From JBCDBY01 sp039182715 (GTDB lineage: Bacteria > Planctomycetota > PLA2), in assembly GCA_039182715.1 (NCBI GenBank), contig JBCDBY010000114.1:1-12517 (forward strand): a stretch of DNA of 12,517 nt. Reading direction: 5' to 3'. The first letter of the stretch is position 1; each line of letters begins with the position of its first letter. The translations under genes were made by a program, and so were the position numbers. Shown in pieces: positions 1 to 7,054 of this stretch. The notes beneath the pieces were generated by a model. It was not told the origin of the DNA, made no database searches, and saw nothing but the letters and a program-made list of their open reading frames with translations.

Positions 1-7
1 CCGGCCG

Positions 8-853
8 CTACGCAAGAAAATCCCCCTCCGAACGGAACGCGTGCGTCAGCGCCCGCCAGGTCGCCTGCACGGCACCCGTGACCTTGTCGGCCTTGAACTC
101 CAGCGTGCGGTCGCCCGTGCGTTCGCCGCCCATCTCGGCCGCCTGTTCGCACATCTCGCGGCGGTGGAAGTCGATCTCGAAACGGACCGGTCGCGCCACC
201 GCGTAGGGTTCACGGGTCTGACGCAGCGCTCGTTCCGCGCCGTCGCGAAGCGCCCAGGCCGCGTCGCCAAGGGACTGGGTCAGCACTGCGGTCGGACCGA
301 TCACCTTCTTCACGGCGACCGCCACGAGATCGTCTCCGAGATCTTCCCGCACTTCGCGCACGAAGTCGTCGGCGCCGGTGGCCAGCACCACCGGGATGCC
401 GAACTCGCCGAAGATCGCGGCGTTGATGCGCGCCTCGCCGGCGGGCTTGCCGTTGATGCGGATCTCGTGCACCAGCGCGCCCGCCCAGGTGTGCGCGAGC
501 AGGCCGTTCGGCGTCCCGGCGCGCACGTGGTAGCCGACAAGCATGGCCGCGTCGAATCGGTTCTCGTCGAGCTCCGCGAGCTGGCTCAGCGGTCGGTTGC
601 GGAACTGCGCCGGGCCGGTCAGGTACTGCGCCTTCTCGTGGAGCATCTCCAGCGGAATGTTGCGCATCGTGGCGTGGCCGTCGGCGACGACGATCTCCGA
701 TGCGCCGGCGGACAGCGCACCTTCGATCACCGCGTTCACGTCGTGCACGAGCCAGCCGCGCGCGCGTTCGTAGTCGGTGCCGCCCGCGAGCAGGTGGTCG
801 CGGTGGCAAACCCCCGTAATTCCTTCCATATCGACGCTGATGAAGAGGCGCAT
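8..853 (-). CDS. dppA: M55-family D-aminopeptidase (DppA-like)
   Basis: This 281-residue protein matches the zinc-dependent D-aminopeptidases of peptidase family M55, which release N-terminal D-amino acids from short peptides such as D-Ala-D-Ala, probably for peptidoglycan-peptide recycling. Residues matching the metal ligands of Bacillus subtilis DppA are visible: D8 and E10 in the N-terminal SVDMEG motif, H60 in VADGH, H109 in GYH and E140 in the NGKPAGE segment. H121 in the AHTW motif matches the catalytic histidine. The length fits the family (about 270-280). No peptide-transporter genes lie beside it, unlike the Bacillus dpp operon, so it may act alone in the cytoplasm. The start is ATG at 853, with no Shine-Dalgarno sequence and a -10-like TAGAAT six bases upstream. 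It is divergent from the cysteine dioxygenase gene. The family call is firm; the physiological substrate is inferred. Confidence 0.93.
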   Translation of the reverse strand: MRLFISVDMEGITGVCHRDHLLAGGTDYERARGWLVHDVNAVIEGALSAGASEIVVADGHATMRNIPLEMLHEKAQYLTGPAQFRNRPLSQLAELDENRFDAAMLVGYHVRAGTPNGLLAHTWAGALVHEIRINGKPAGEARINAAIFGEFGIPVVLATGADDFVREVREDLGDDLVAVAVKKVIGPTAVLTQSLGDAAWALRDGAERALRQTREPYAVARPVRFEIDFHRREMCEQAAEMGGERTGDRTLEFKADKVTGAVQATWRALTHAFRSEGDFLA

Positions 854-859
854 GGCGCG

Positions 860-865
860 ATTCTA
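860..865 (-). promoter_or_regulatory. -10 element of the D-aminopeptidase gene, leaderless geometry
   Basis: Read on the minus strand, TAGAAT (865 to 860) is followed by exactly six bases and then the ATG at 853. Transcription from such a -10 would begin at or next to the start codon. I see no good -35 box 16-18 bases upstream and no Shine-Dalgarno sequence. It abuts the proposed -35 box of the divergent dioxygenase gene. Confidence 0.5.
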
Positions 866-894
866 TTGAATCCGCGCGATTTCTGACGCACGAT
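866..894 (+). promoter_or_regulatory. Promoter of the cysteine dioxygenase-epimerase operon
   Basis: TTGAAT at 866-871, a 17-base spacer and CACGAT at 889-894 form a sigma70-like promoter. CACGAT keeps the A at position 2 and the T at position 6. The ATG follows six bases later at 901, so the transcript would be leaderless. The 47-base divergent spacer thus holds two back-to-back promoters whose elements touch. Confidence 0.45.
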
Positions 895-900
895 GGACGG

Positions 901-1395
901 ATGGTGCAGCAGCTGCGCGAACACATGCTGAAGGGGCCCGGCGGCGTCGAGCGGCCGTTCTCCGCGGACGAGATGCGGGCGGCGGCCGAGAGCGTCGACC
1001 TCGCCAGTCTCGATCTGGGCTCCCACGTCCAGTGGAACGAGGAGCGGTATGCGCGCAACACCGTGTTCGAGAACGAGCACTTCGAGCTGGTCGTGATCTG
1101 TTGGCGGCCGGGTCAGGCGAGCGCGGTGCACGATCACGGCGAGAGCCTCTGTCTCTACCTCGTCATCGACGGCGAGTTCGAGGAGCGGCTCTTCGAGCTG
1201 GGGGCGGACGGCGAGCCGAAGCAGAACCTCGCGCGGCGTTGGAAGACCGGCGATATCACGATCGCGTCGGGTGGCGACGTGCACCAGATCGCCAACGACA
1301 CCGACCGCGACCTTGTGACGCTGCACGTCTACTCGCCGCCGCTGGCGCAGACCTCGAAGTACTTCACGCCGGTCCCGCGCACGATCCGCGCATGA
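901..1395 (+). CDS. Cysteine dioxygenase type I (cupin)
   Basis: This 164-residue cupin protein matches the thiol dioxygenases that oxidise L-cysteine with O2 to cysteine sulfinate at a mononuclear iron. The first cupin motif gives H77 and H79 (HDH), and the second gives H128 (GDVHQI), the usual three-histidine iron site. R52 in YARN matches human R60, which binds the cysteine carboxylate and favours a cysteine (Arg-type) enzyme over 3-mercaptopropionate dioxygenase. T140, H142 and Y144 in the TLHVYSPP segment match the human S153-H155-Y157 relay. C84 matches human C93, the residue crosslinked to Y157, where bacterial enzymes usually have glycine. The length fits bacterial members, shorter than the ~200-residue mammalian form. 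Its TGA overlaps the next gene's ATG. There is no Shine-Dalgarno sequence; the start was chosen from the family N-terminus and the upstream -10. Confidence 0.9.
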   Translation: MVQQLREHMLKGPGGVERPFSADEMRAAAESVDLASLDLGSHVQWNEERYARNTVFENEHFELVVICWRPGQASAVHDHGESLCLYLVIDGEFEERLFELGADGEPKQNLARRWKTGDITIASGGDVHQIANDTDRDLVTLHVYSPPLAQTSKYFTPVPRTIRA

Positions 1396-2393
1396 CGGTT
1401 GCGCTCGTCGTCGGTGCGCGCCCGCAGTTCGTGAAGGCGGCGGCGCTGCTCCCGGCGCTGCGGGATCGCGGTCCGACGCTGCTCGTCCACACCGGACAGC
1501 ACACCGATGCGGAGCTCGACGCGGACCAGTTTGCGAGCCTCGGCCTGCCGGCGCCGGACGTGCGACTGACGGCGGACGGCGATCGGGACGCGCGGCGGAC
1601 GGGCATGGTCGAAGGGCTGCGCGCGGCATTCGCGGAGCACGCGATCGAGCGCGTCGTCGTCCTGGGGGATACGGACTCGACGGTTGCCGGCGCGGAGGCC
1701 GCCCACGCTCTCGGCTTGCCGCTGACGCACGTCGAGGCGGGCGCGCGGTCGGGCGAGCCGGACCTGCCGGAGGAGATCAACCGCGTGCGCGTGGACGAGC
1801 TGAGCGATCGGCTGCTCTGCTCGACCGCTGCCCATGCGGACAACCTCGCCGGCCGAACCGGCGTGCACGTGGTGGGGGACCTCATGGCCGCCGCGCTGCA
1901 GGCGCGCGCCGAGACCATCCGGGCGCAGGCGCCGAGCGGGGGGGACCCCTACGCCGTGCTCACCGTGCACCGCGCGGGGACCGCGGACGACCCCGCCGCG
2001 CTGGAGTCGATCGTGCAGGGGCTCGCCGGCATCGGCATGCGCGTGGTGTTCCCGAAGCACCCGCGCGTCCAGCGGCGCGACTTCCCCGCGCCGATCGTCG
2101 TCGTGCCGCCGATGCCCTATCTCGCGTTCCTTTCGCTCGTCGCGGGCGCCACGCGCGTCCTCACCGACTCCGGCGGTCTCCAGAAGGAGGCCTATCTCCT
2201 GGGCGTCCCCTGCATCACCCTGCGCGACGCCACCGAGTGGGGCGAAACCGTCGACGCCGGCTGGAACGTCCTCGCCGGCACCGACCCGGTGCGCATCCGC
2301 GAAGCCCTCGCCCACACCCCGCCGCCCGCACGCCCCGCCCTCTACGGCGAATCCGACGTCCCCGCCCGCATCGCGAACCACGTCTGGGCCTAG
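1392..2393 (+). CDS. wecB: UDP-N-acetylglucosamine 2-epimerase-type enzyme
   Basis: This 333-residue protein belongs to the non-hydrolysing UDP-GlcNAc 2-epimerases, which interconvert UDP-GlcNAc and UDP-ManNAc for surface polysaccharides. Family signatures run in order: GARPQFVKAA (8-17), TGQH (34-37), GDTDST (92-97), HVEAG (113-117), PEEINR (126-131), VHR (192-194), TDSGGLQKEA (258-267) and the RDATEWGET segment (278-286). D93, E115, E128 and H193 appear to match catalytic or substrate residues of Escherichia coli WecB. TEWGET replaces the TERPE form and is a recognised variant. At 333 residues it is shorter than the usual ~375, with trimmed internal loops but both Rossmann lobes. Its ATG overlaps the dioxygenase stop (ATGA), so translation is probably coupled. 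No other sugar-nucleotide genes are nearby, so the end product is unknown; a different UDP- or GDP-sugar substrate is possible. Confidence 0.85.
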   Translation: MTVALVVGARPQFVKAAALLPALRDRGPTLLVHTGQHTDAELDADQFASLGLPAPDVRLTADGDRDARRTGMVEGLRAAFAEHAIERVVVLGDTDSTVAGAEAAHALGLPLTHVEAGARSGEPDLPEEINRVRVDELSDRLLCSTAAHADNLAGRTGVHVVGDLMAAALQARAETIRAQAPSGGDPYAVLTVHRAGTADDPAALESIVQGLAGIGMRVVFPKHPRVQRRDFPAPIVVVPPMPYLAFLSLVAGATRVLTDSGGLQKEAYLLGVPCITLRDATEWGETVDAGWNVLAGTDPVRIREALAHTPPPARPALYGESDVPARIANHVWA

Positions 2394-2417
2394 CCCGCGG
2401 CTCCTGGCGCTGGTCCC

Positions 2418-2442
2418 CGGCCCCTGGCCCCCCGCCGGGCCG
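2418..2442 (+). terminator. GC stem-loop after the epimerase gene (weak)
   Basis: CGGCCC (2418-2423) can pair with GGGCCG (2437-2442) across a 13-base loop in the 90-base gap after the epimerase gene. No T-tract follows, so intrinsic termination is doubtful. The rest of the gap is C-rich and shows no clear promoter for the next gene. Confidence 0.2.
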
Positions 2443-2483
2443 CCTCAAGCTGAGACCCCTCGAACGCCGATACGGCCTCCGAG

Positions 2484-3374
2484 ATGCCCGAATTGGTTGA
2501 CGAGCTTCTCCACGTTCGGATCGACCCGCGGCCGGATCCGCTTCGCGTCCGTTCGGGCGCCCTGTGGGCGCGGGCCATTCCGGCGGCGGCCGCCGGTGTG
2601 CTCTGCCTCGTGGCGATCCTCGTGCTTTCGCCGCGGGACCTCGGGCTGGCGGCCTCGGGTGCCGCGGTCTGGGCCCTGGCCAGCAGCGCGATCCGCGGTC
2701 ACCTCGGAGAGTTCTGCCTGCGCATGCACCTCGCGGCGGGGCTGCTCGCGCTCGCGATGACGCAGGGCGCCGAGGCGGCCGGACGATTCGCTCCGGCATC
2801 CGCGCTCCTACTCGTGGCCGATCTCGCGGGGCGCACCGCCACACGCTCGGTCCGCAACTCGGTCGCACCGATGGCGGGCAGCGTGCCTTGGCGGTTCCGG
2901 TCGAGCTACCGGCAGTTCGCGTTGCGCTACGCGGGCGTCGGACTGGGCGTCGGCATGCTCCTCGCCGTTCTGGTGCCCAACCCCGTCGTGAAGGTGATGG
3001 GCGTCGCCTGCCTTCCGATCGCGCTGCGTTCGTTCGGGCTCAACCTGCTGTCGCCGCGTTCCGTGCGCTCGCTCTGGGTGCTCGTCTCCTTCTTCCACGT
3101 CGCGGCACTCGCCGCATTCGTGCCCAAGCTGGGTCCTCTGGCCGCCGCCTGGGCGGTCGTCGTCTCCGAGACGATGCTGCTCGTCGGCGTCGCGCTACTG
3201 ATCGCGCGTCGCACCGGCGTCGCCCCCTTCCCGGTGCAGAGCTACGCCATCGGCGGCGCCGCCTGCCTGCTGCTCTTCGCCCTGGCGGTGCCGGGCGCCG
3301 GCATCTGGCCGATCATCGTCGCCGTCATCGGCGCCACGGCCGCGTCGGTGCTTTTCTGGCCCAAGAGTTACTAG
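2484..3374 (+). CDS. Polytopic membrane protein of unknown function
   Basis: I do not recognise this 296-residue protein. After a polar N-terminal stretch of about 30 residues, about ten hydrophobic segments are visible, near residues 31-49, 53-70, 80-95, 102-116, 147-165, 168-189, 196-213, 218-241, 253-270 and 274-292. The central loop (117-146) is rich in Arg and Ser and probably cytoplasmic. The segment near 218-242, with a Ser-Glu pair followed by a long hydrophobic run ending in ARR, loosely recalls the C-terminal half of MOP-type polysaccharide flippases. That is only an impression and would not fit the short length. It lies 90 bases after the epimerase gene in the same direction and ends five bases from the convergent apt gene. 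ATG at 2484 is the first in-frame start; no Shine-Dalgarno sequence is visible. Confidence 0.7.
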   Translation: MPELVDELLHVRIDPRPDPLRVRSGALWARAIPAAAAGVLCLVAILVLSPRDLGLAASGAAVWALASSAIRGHLGEFCLRMHLAAGLLALAMTQGAEAAGRFAPASALLLVADLAGRTATRSVRNSVAPMAGSVPWRFRSSYRQFALRYAGVGLGVGMLLAVLVPNPVVKVMGVACLPIALRSFGLNLLSPRSVRSLWVLVSFFHVAALAAFVPKLGPLAAAWAVVVSETMLLVGVALLIARRTGVAPFPVQSYAIGGAACLLLFALAVPGAGIWPIIVAVIGATAASVLFWPKSY

Positions 3375-3379
3375 CCGCC

Positions 3380-3907
3380 CTACTCGTAGACGACGAGTGA
3401 CGTCACGTCGTACGGGTCGAGGCGCGCGCGGCCGCCGAGCGCCGCCAGCTCGATCGCTACGCAGACGCCCGCGAGTTCCGCACCGAGTTTTTGCGTGAGT
3501 TCGCACGCCGCGCGCGCGGTGCCGCCGGTCGCCAGCAGGTCGTCGACGATCAGCACGGTGTCGTTCGGCCCGAACGCGTCCTGGTGTACTTCGAGCGCAT
3601 CGGTGCCGTACTCGAGTTCGTACTCGACGCCGACCGTCTTCCACGGCAGCTTGCCCGGCTTGCGCGCCGGCACGAAGCCGGCCCCCAACCGGTGCGCGAC
3701 CGGCGCGCCGAAGAGGAAACCGCGGCTCTCGATGCCGACGACGTGCGTCGGCCGCGCCGGACGGAACCGCTCGACCATCCAGTCGGTCACTCGCTCGAAC
3801 AAGGGTCCGTTCGCCAGGAGCGGAGAGATGTCGCGAAACAGAATGCCCGGCTGCGGAAAGTCGGGGACGTCGCGCAGGATCGCGCGGACCTCTTCGGAAA
3901 GGCTCAC
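3380..3907 (-). CDS. apt: Adenine phosphoribosyltransferase
   Basis: This 175-residue protein makes AMP from adenine and PRPP in purine salvage. The N-terminal block RDVPDFPQPGILFRDISPLL is the characteristic Apt opening. A VGIESRGFLFGAPVA segment follows, and the PRPP-binding motif VLIVDDLLATGGT lies near residues 117-129. The length is close to other bacterial Apt proteins (about 170-183). The open frame extends further upstream, but GTG at 3907 puts the start at the family N-terminus and lies directly after GGAGGTGAT, a full match to the anti-Shine-Dalgarno sequence. Its GTGA start overlaps the argS stop by four bases, so the two genes form one operon with probable translational coupling. 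Confidence 0.93.
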   Translation of the reverse strand: MSLSEEVRAILRDVPDFPQPGILFRDISPLLANGPLFERVTDWMVERFRPARPTHVVGIESRGFLFGAPVAHRLGAGFVPARKPGKLPWKTVGVEYELEYGTDALEVHQDAFGPNDTVLIVDDLLATGGTARAACELTQKLGAELAGVCVAIELAALGGRARLDPYDVTSLVVYE

Positions 3908-5583
3908 ATCACCTCCAGGGGCTCGATGCCCAGCAGCGTCAGCCCGCTCGCCAGCGTCGCGCGCACCGCGTCGACCAGACGCAGGCGCGCGCGCTTGCGG
4001 TCGGCGTCGTCGGTCAGCACGCGCAGCGACGGGTCGCGCCCGCCCGCGGCGTGGTAGCTGCGGAAATCGCGCGCCAGCTCGTAGAGCACGTTGGAGACGT
4101 GGGACGGCTCGCAGTCGCGGCAGGCGCGTTCGACCGCGTCGGGATACTCCGCCAGCCGACGCAGCAGCGCCCACTCGGTTTCGTCCTCGAGCAGCGCGGG
4201 ATCGCCGGCAGCGGGGTCGTCGCCACCCTTCCGCAGGATCGAGCAGGCCGACGCGTGCACGTACTGCAGATACGGCCCGGTGCGCCCGTCGAACGAGAGA
4301 ATCGCGTCCCAGTCGAAGTTGATGTTCTTCGTCGTCGGGAAGCCGACGTCGCAGAAGATGACTGCGGCGGTGCCGACCGCCCGCGCGATCTCCTCCTTGC
4401 CGGCCAGCTCCGGGTTCTTCGCCTCGATGATCGCGGCGGCGCGCCGCTCGCCCTCGTCGAGCACGTCGATCAGCTCGACCGCCTCGCCTTCGCGCGTCTT
4501 GGCGCGACTGCCGCCGACCAGCACCTGGCCGAACGCGACGTGCTTGCAGCGATCCGCCCAGTCATTCCCGATGCGCGCCAGCGCCGCGAAGAGCTGCTTG
4601 AAGTGCAGCTGCTGCGCGACGTCGACGATGTAGAGCATGCGCGCGAACCCGTAGCGCTCCCAGCGATCCTGCGCCGCGACGATGTCACGCGTCGAGTAGA
4701 GCGTGGTCCCGTCCGACTTGCGGATCAGGAACGGGATCTTCTCGCCCGTCTCGATGACCACGCCGCCTTCGGACTCCTCCGCCTTGCCGTCCGCGAGCAG
4801 CGCATCGACCAGCTCGCGCGCCGGGTCGACGTACATCTTCTCGCCGTCGACCACCTCGTGCGCCACGCCCAAACGGTCGTACACGCGCGCGAACGCCTGC
4901 AGCGACATCGCCCGCGCCTGCTCCCAGTGGCCGATCGCCTCGGCGTCGTTCTCTTCCAGCCGCTTGGCCCAGTCGCGGGCGCGCTCCATCCACGCCTCGT
5001 CCTCCTTGCACTTCCGCGAGGCGTCGACATAGGTCTTCTTGAACGCGTCGAGGTCGGCGAGCGCACCCCACTCCTCGATGCCGACCATGAGCCGGCCGAA
5101 CGCGGTGCCCACGTCGCCGAGGTAGTTGAGCCCAACCACCTCGTAGCCGTTGGCGGCGTGAATGCGGTGCAGCGCCTGACCGATGACCGCGGAGCGCAGG
5201 TGGTGGAAGAGCAGCGGCTTGGCGATGTTGGGGGAGCCGTAGTCGATGACCACGGTCTCGCCCGCACCGCTTGCATTCGTGCCGAAGGCGGGGCCCGCCT
5301 GCTCGAGAAGCCACGACGCGAAGCGCGCGCGGTCGACGCGGAAGTTCACGAACGGGCCCGCCGCCTCGGCGGAGGCGAGCAGTCCGCCTTCCTCGAGACG
5401 GCCGGCGATATCGGCCGCGATCTCCGGCGGCTTGCGTCCCAGCTTTTTCGCGAAGGGGAAGCAGGGCATGGCGAGATCGGCGCGATCGCGCTCACGCGGA
5501 ACCCCGACGGCCTTCAGGGCATCGTCGAACGGAACTCCGGCGGCCTCGACCAGACGGGCGGCGGCTTCGATGAACGGTTGCAC
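3904..5583 (-). CDS. argS: Arginyl-tRNA synthetase
   Basis: This 559-residue class I synthetase charges tRNA-Arg. The order is an N-terminal additional domain (residues 1 to about 80), a Rossmann catalytic core with SPNIAKP before the HIGH site, the LGDVGTAFGRL segment, the STRDIVAA and HFKQLFAAL blocks, the AKTREGEAVEL segment standing where KMSKS falls, and a helical DALR anticodon-binding domain ending LLGIEPLEVM. The HIGH signature is unusual: HVGH of other ArgRS is replaced by LFHH. WGTQFG reads VGTAFG, and the usual GxEQ before LHF reads DVAQ. Length is near the E. coli enzyme (577). The start is taken as GTG at 5583, which gives the expected MQPFIEAA-like opening and has a promoter placed for a leaderless start. 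The open frame continues upstream, but that extension is antisense to the next gene. apt follows in the operon. Confidence 0.93.
   Translation of the reverse strand: MQPFIEAAARLVEAAGVPFDDALKAVGVPRERDRADLAMPCFPFAKKLGRKPPEIAADIAGRLEEGGLLASAEAAGPFVNFRVDRARFASWLLEQAGPAFGTNASGAGETVVIDYGSPNIAKPLLFHHLRSAVIGQALHRIHAANGYEVVGLNYLGDVGTAFGRLMVGIEEWGALADLDAFKKTYVDASRKCKEDEAWMERARDWAKRLEENDAEAIGHWEQARAMSLQAFARVYDRLGVAHEVVDGEKMYVDPARELVDALLADGKAEESEGGVVIETGEKIPFLIRKSDGTTLYSTRDIVAAQDRWERYGFARMLYIVDVAQQLHFKQLFAALARIGNDWADRCKHVAFGQVLVGGSRAKTREGEAVELIDVLDEGERRAAAIIEAKNPELAGKEEIARAVGTAAVIFCDVGFPTTKNINFDWDAILSFDGRTGPYLQYVHASACSILRKGGDDPAAGDPALLEDETEWALLRRLAEYPDAVERACRDCEPSHVSNVLYELARDFRSYHAAGGRDPSLRVLTDDADRKRARLRLVDAVRATLASGLTLLGIEPLEVM
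3908..3916 (-). promoter_or_regulatory. Strong Shine-Dalgarno sequence for apt
   Basis: Minus-strand GGAGGTGAT (3916 to 3908) sits inside the last codons of argS, directly before the GTG at 3907. It shows the organism uses classical ribosome binding for an operon-internal gene, unlike the first genes of most transcription units here. The spacing is short, so some of the pairing must be partial during initiation. Confidence 0.6.
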
Positions 5584-5614
5584 GGGTGGAGGGTAGGGGG
5601 CGTGGGGGAGGGGG
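5584..5614 (+). other. Potential G-quadruplex motif in the argS/HEAT-protein divergent spacer
   Basis: Five plus-strand G-runs of three to five bases lie at 5584-5586, 5591-5593, 5596-5600, 5604-5608 and 5610-5614, with loops of one to four bases. This fits the standard intramolecular G-quadruplex pattern. The G-rich strand is the template strand for argS, and the motif covers the predicted argS -10 element. Confidence 0.5.
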
Positions 5615-5618
5615 TAAA
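5590..5618 (-). promoter_or_regulatory. argS promoter, leaderless geometry
   Basis: On the minus strand TTTACC (5618 to 5613), a 17-base spacer and TACCCT (5595 to 5590) are followed by six bases and the GTG at 5583. The -35 matches the consensus at four of six positions. There is no Shine-Dalgarno sequence. The promoter lies inside a G-rich tract. Confidence 0.45.
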
Positions 5619-5665
5619 GAGTTCGACGTCGGCGCGTCGGCGCCACGGCCCGGCTCGTCGGCAAG

Positions 5666-5671
5666 TAGGAT
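5666..5671 (+). promoter_or_regulatory. -10-like element before the exported HEAT-like gene
   Basis: TAGGAT at 5666-5671 ends eight bases before the ATG at 5680, so a transcript would have almost no leader. The same bases contain AGGA, a possible weak Shine-Dalgarno sequence nine bases from the ATG, so the two readings compete. No clear -35 box is seen. Confidence 0.3.
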
Positions 5672-5679
5672 CGGAACGC

Positions 5680-6849
5680 ATGCGCCTGCTTCCGATTCTC
5701 CTGCTGGCCTCTCCGATCTTCGCGGACGAGGTGTCCGACTGGTCGAAGACCTGCATGCAGCGGCTGAACTCCGCCGATGAACGCGTCCGTCGCTCGGCGG
5801 GGAGCGCGCTGTCCGCGCTTGGACTCGACGTGATCCCGGTCGTCGTGCAACAGTCCGCCTCGCTCAACGACAAGGGGTGGGTCGAGTTGAAGAGGAGCCT
5901 GCGTGCGATGGGAGCCGTGCGCGCGGCGGCGGCACTGGAGAGTCGTTCGGAGAGTTGGCCCGCGGCGGTCCGGGGGAAGCTCGCGCAACTCGCGCTCGAG
6001 TTGAAAGCCACGGCCATCGTGATCGACGTCGAGGTCGACAAGCAGGTGCACGAGCTGCTCGAGAAGTTCCGGAAGGCCGACAGCTACATGTCGGACGACC
6101 CAAACGTCCTCAAGATCCGGCGCCTCGGTCGTCCCGCCGCGCCGTCGCTGATCCGTGCGATCGACGAATACGAAGAGGCTTTCCCGACGATGTGGATGAC
6201 GGCGGCGACGGACGCGCTGAAGCCGCTCGTTCTCGAGGCGGATCGCCCGGCGCTTCGCAAGATCCTCCTCGACGGCAAGACGGACATCGCGCGGTGCTTC
6301 GCGCGGATTCCCGGCGACGAGAGCCGCGACGTCCTCCTGGAGGCGATCGGGGAAGGGATCGTCGGCCACGAACTGCTCGAGGAGCTGCGGCGGTATGCGA
6401 ATGCGAAGCCGGTGCGTCGAGCGCTCATCGGGTATCTGGAGCGGTCCGGCAGCGCGTCGGAGTGGAGCACCGCGGCCGTCGCCGACTTTCTCGGTGAGAT
6501 CCGCGCGTACGACGCGATCCCGGTCCTCGAGCGGCTGGCCGCAGAGGCGGGAGGGCGTTTCGAGCCGGGTCTCGCCCAGGGGCTCGTCCGCCTCGGATCC
6601 CGCAAGGGCGTCCCGCTCCTGATTGCCTACGTCGCGAACCGGCGCAACGACGCGTGGGAGCGCCACAGCGCGGCGGAAGTGCTCAACGAGGTCACGCGGC
6701 GCGGGACCTACGTCGGCGGCAATATGTGGGGTGCGAGTGCCGACTCGGATCGCCTCGACAAGGCCGCCGAGGCGTTCCGAAAATTCTGGGACGAGAAGAA
6801 GGACAAGCTCTCCTTCGATCGCAAGGTCGGCGCCTGGAAAGAACGGTAG
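5680..6849 (+). CDS. Exported HEAT-like alpha-helical protein
   Basis: This 389-residue protein starts with a short signal peptide, MRLLPILLLASPIFA, with likely cleavage after A15, so it is probably periplasmic or secreted. There is no lipobox cysteine. The mature part is almost wholly amphipathic helix with spaced Leu/Ala/Val and no catalytic motif. Stretches near residues 30-60, 145-190 and 265-345 have the look of degenerate HEAT repeats, for example the AVADFLGEIRAYDAIPVLER block followed by ALxxLG-like and GVPLLIAYV helices. The C-terminus (FRKFWDEKKDKLSFDRKVG) resembles the W/KL/FD tails that I associate with secreted HEAT proteins of Planctomycetes; this is from memory. A scaffold or protein-binding role is likely, but no partner is evident. 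It is divergent from argS, and its TAG stop is also the first three bases of the left inverted repeat. Confidence 0.8.
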   Translation: MRLLPILLLASPIFADEVSDWSKTCMQRLNSADERVRRSAGSALSALGLDVIPVVVQQSASLNDKGWVELKRSLRAMGAVRAAAALESRSESWPAAVRGKLAQLALELKATAIVIDVEVDKQVHELLEKFRKADSYMSDDPNVLKIRRLGRPAAPSLIRAIDEYEEAFPTMWMTAATDALKPLVLEADRPALRKILLDGKTDIARCFARIPGDESRDVLLEAIGEGIVGHELLEELRRYANAKPVRRALIGYLERSGSASEWSTAAVADFLGEIRAYDAIPVLERLAAEAGGRFEPGLAQGLVRLGSRKGVPLLIAYVANRRNDAWERHSAAEVLNEVTRRGTYVGGNMWGASADSDRLDKAAEAFRKFWDEKKDKLSFDRKVGAWKER

Positions 6850-6873
6850 CCTGCATCATTCATGACCCCGCGG
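6847..6873 (+). repeat. Left arm of a 27-base inverted repeat
   Basis: This arm begins TAGCCTGCATC and matches the reverse complement of 7055-7081 at 25 of 27 positions, with mismatches at 6858 and 6868. The similarity stops abruptly on both sides. Its first three bases are the stop codon of the HEAT-like gene. Confidence 0.9.
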
Positions 6874-7054
6874 TTCTGGCCGGTCCGGATCGCCGATCTC
6901 CGCCTCATCCCTCGTCGCAGTGACTTCCGCCACGGCTTCCTCGGGATTCCTCGATCTCGACGATCCGTCCTCGCCCAGAAGCGCGCGTCGAGAAGGCGAG
7001 AACGCGTTGCGTCGCGATTCACGCCGGCTCAGCGGCCGTTCCCCTCCGTCTCTC

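Noticed and set aside
3361..3420. Possible bidirectional terminator between the membrane protein and apt
   Set aside because: The stops are only five bases apart, and I found no strong stem with a T-tract in either direction.
3908..5580. Upstream extensions of the apt and argS frames
   Set aside because: Both frames stay open upstream only because stop codons are rare at this GC content. Family N-termini, the Shine-Dalgarno sequence for apt and the promoter for argS support the shorter starts.
4051..5679. Long plus-strand open frame antisense to argS, continuous with the exported HEAT-like gene
   Set aside because: The argS strand carries clear synthetase motifs. The antisense translation is Arg/Val/Asp-rich without domains, as expected from GC-rich codon bias. 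The real start is ATG at 5680, with a signal peptide directly after it.
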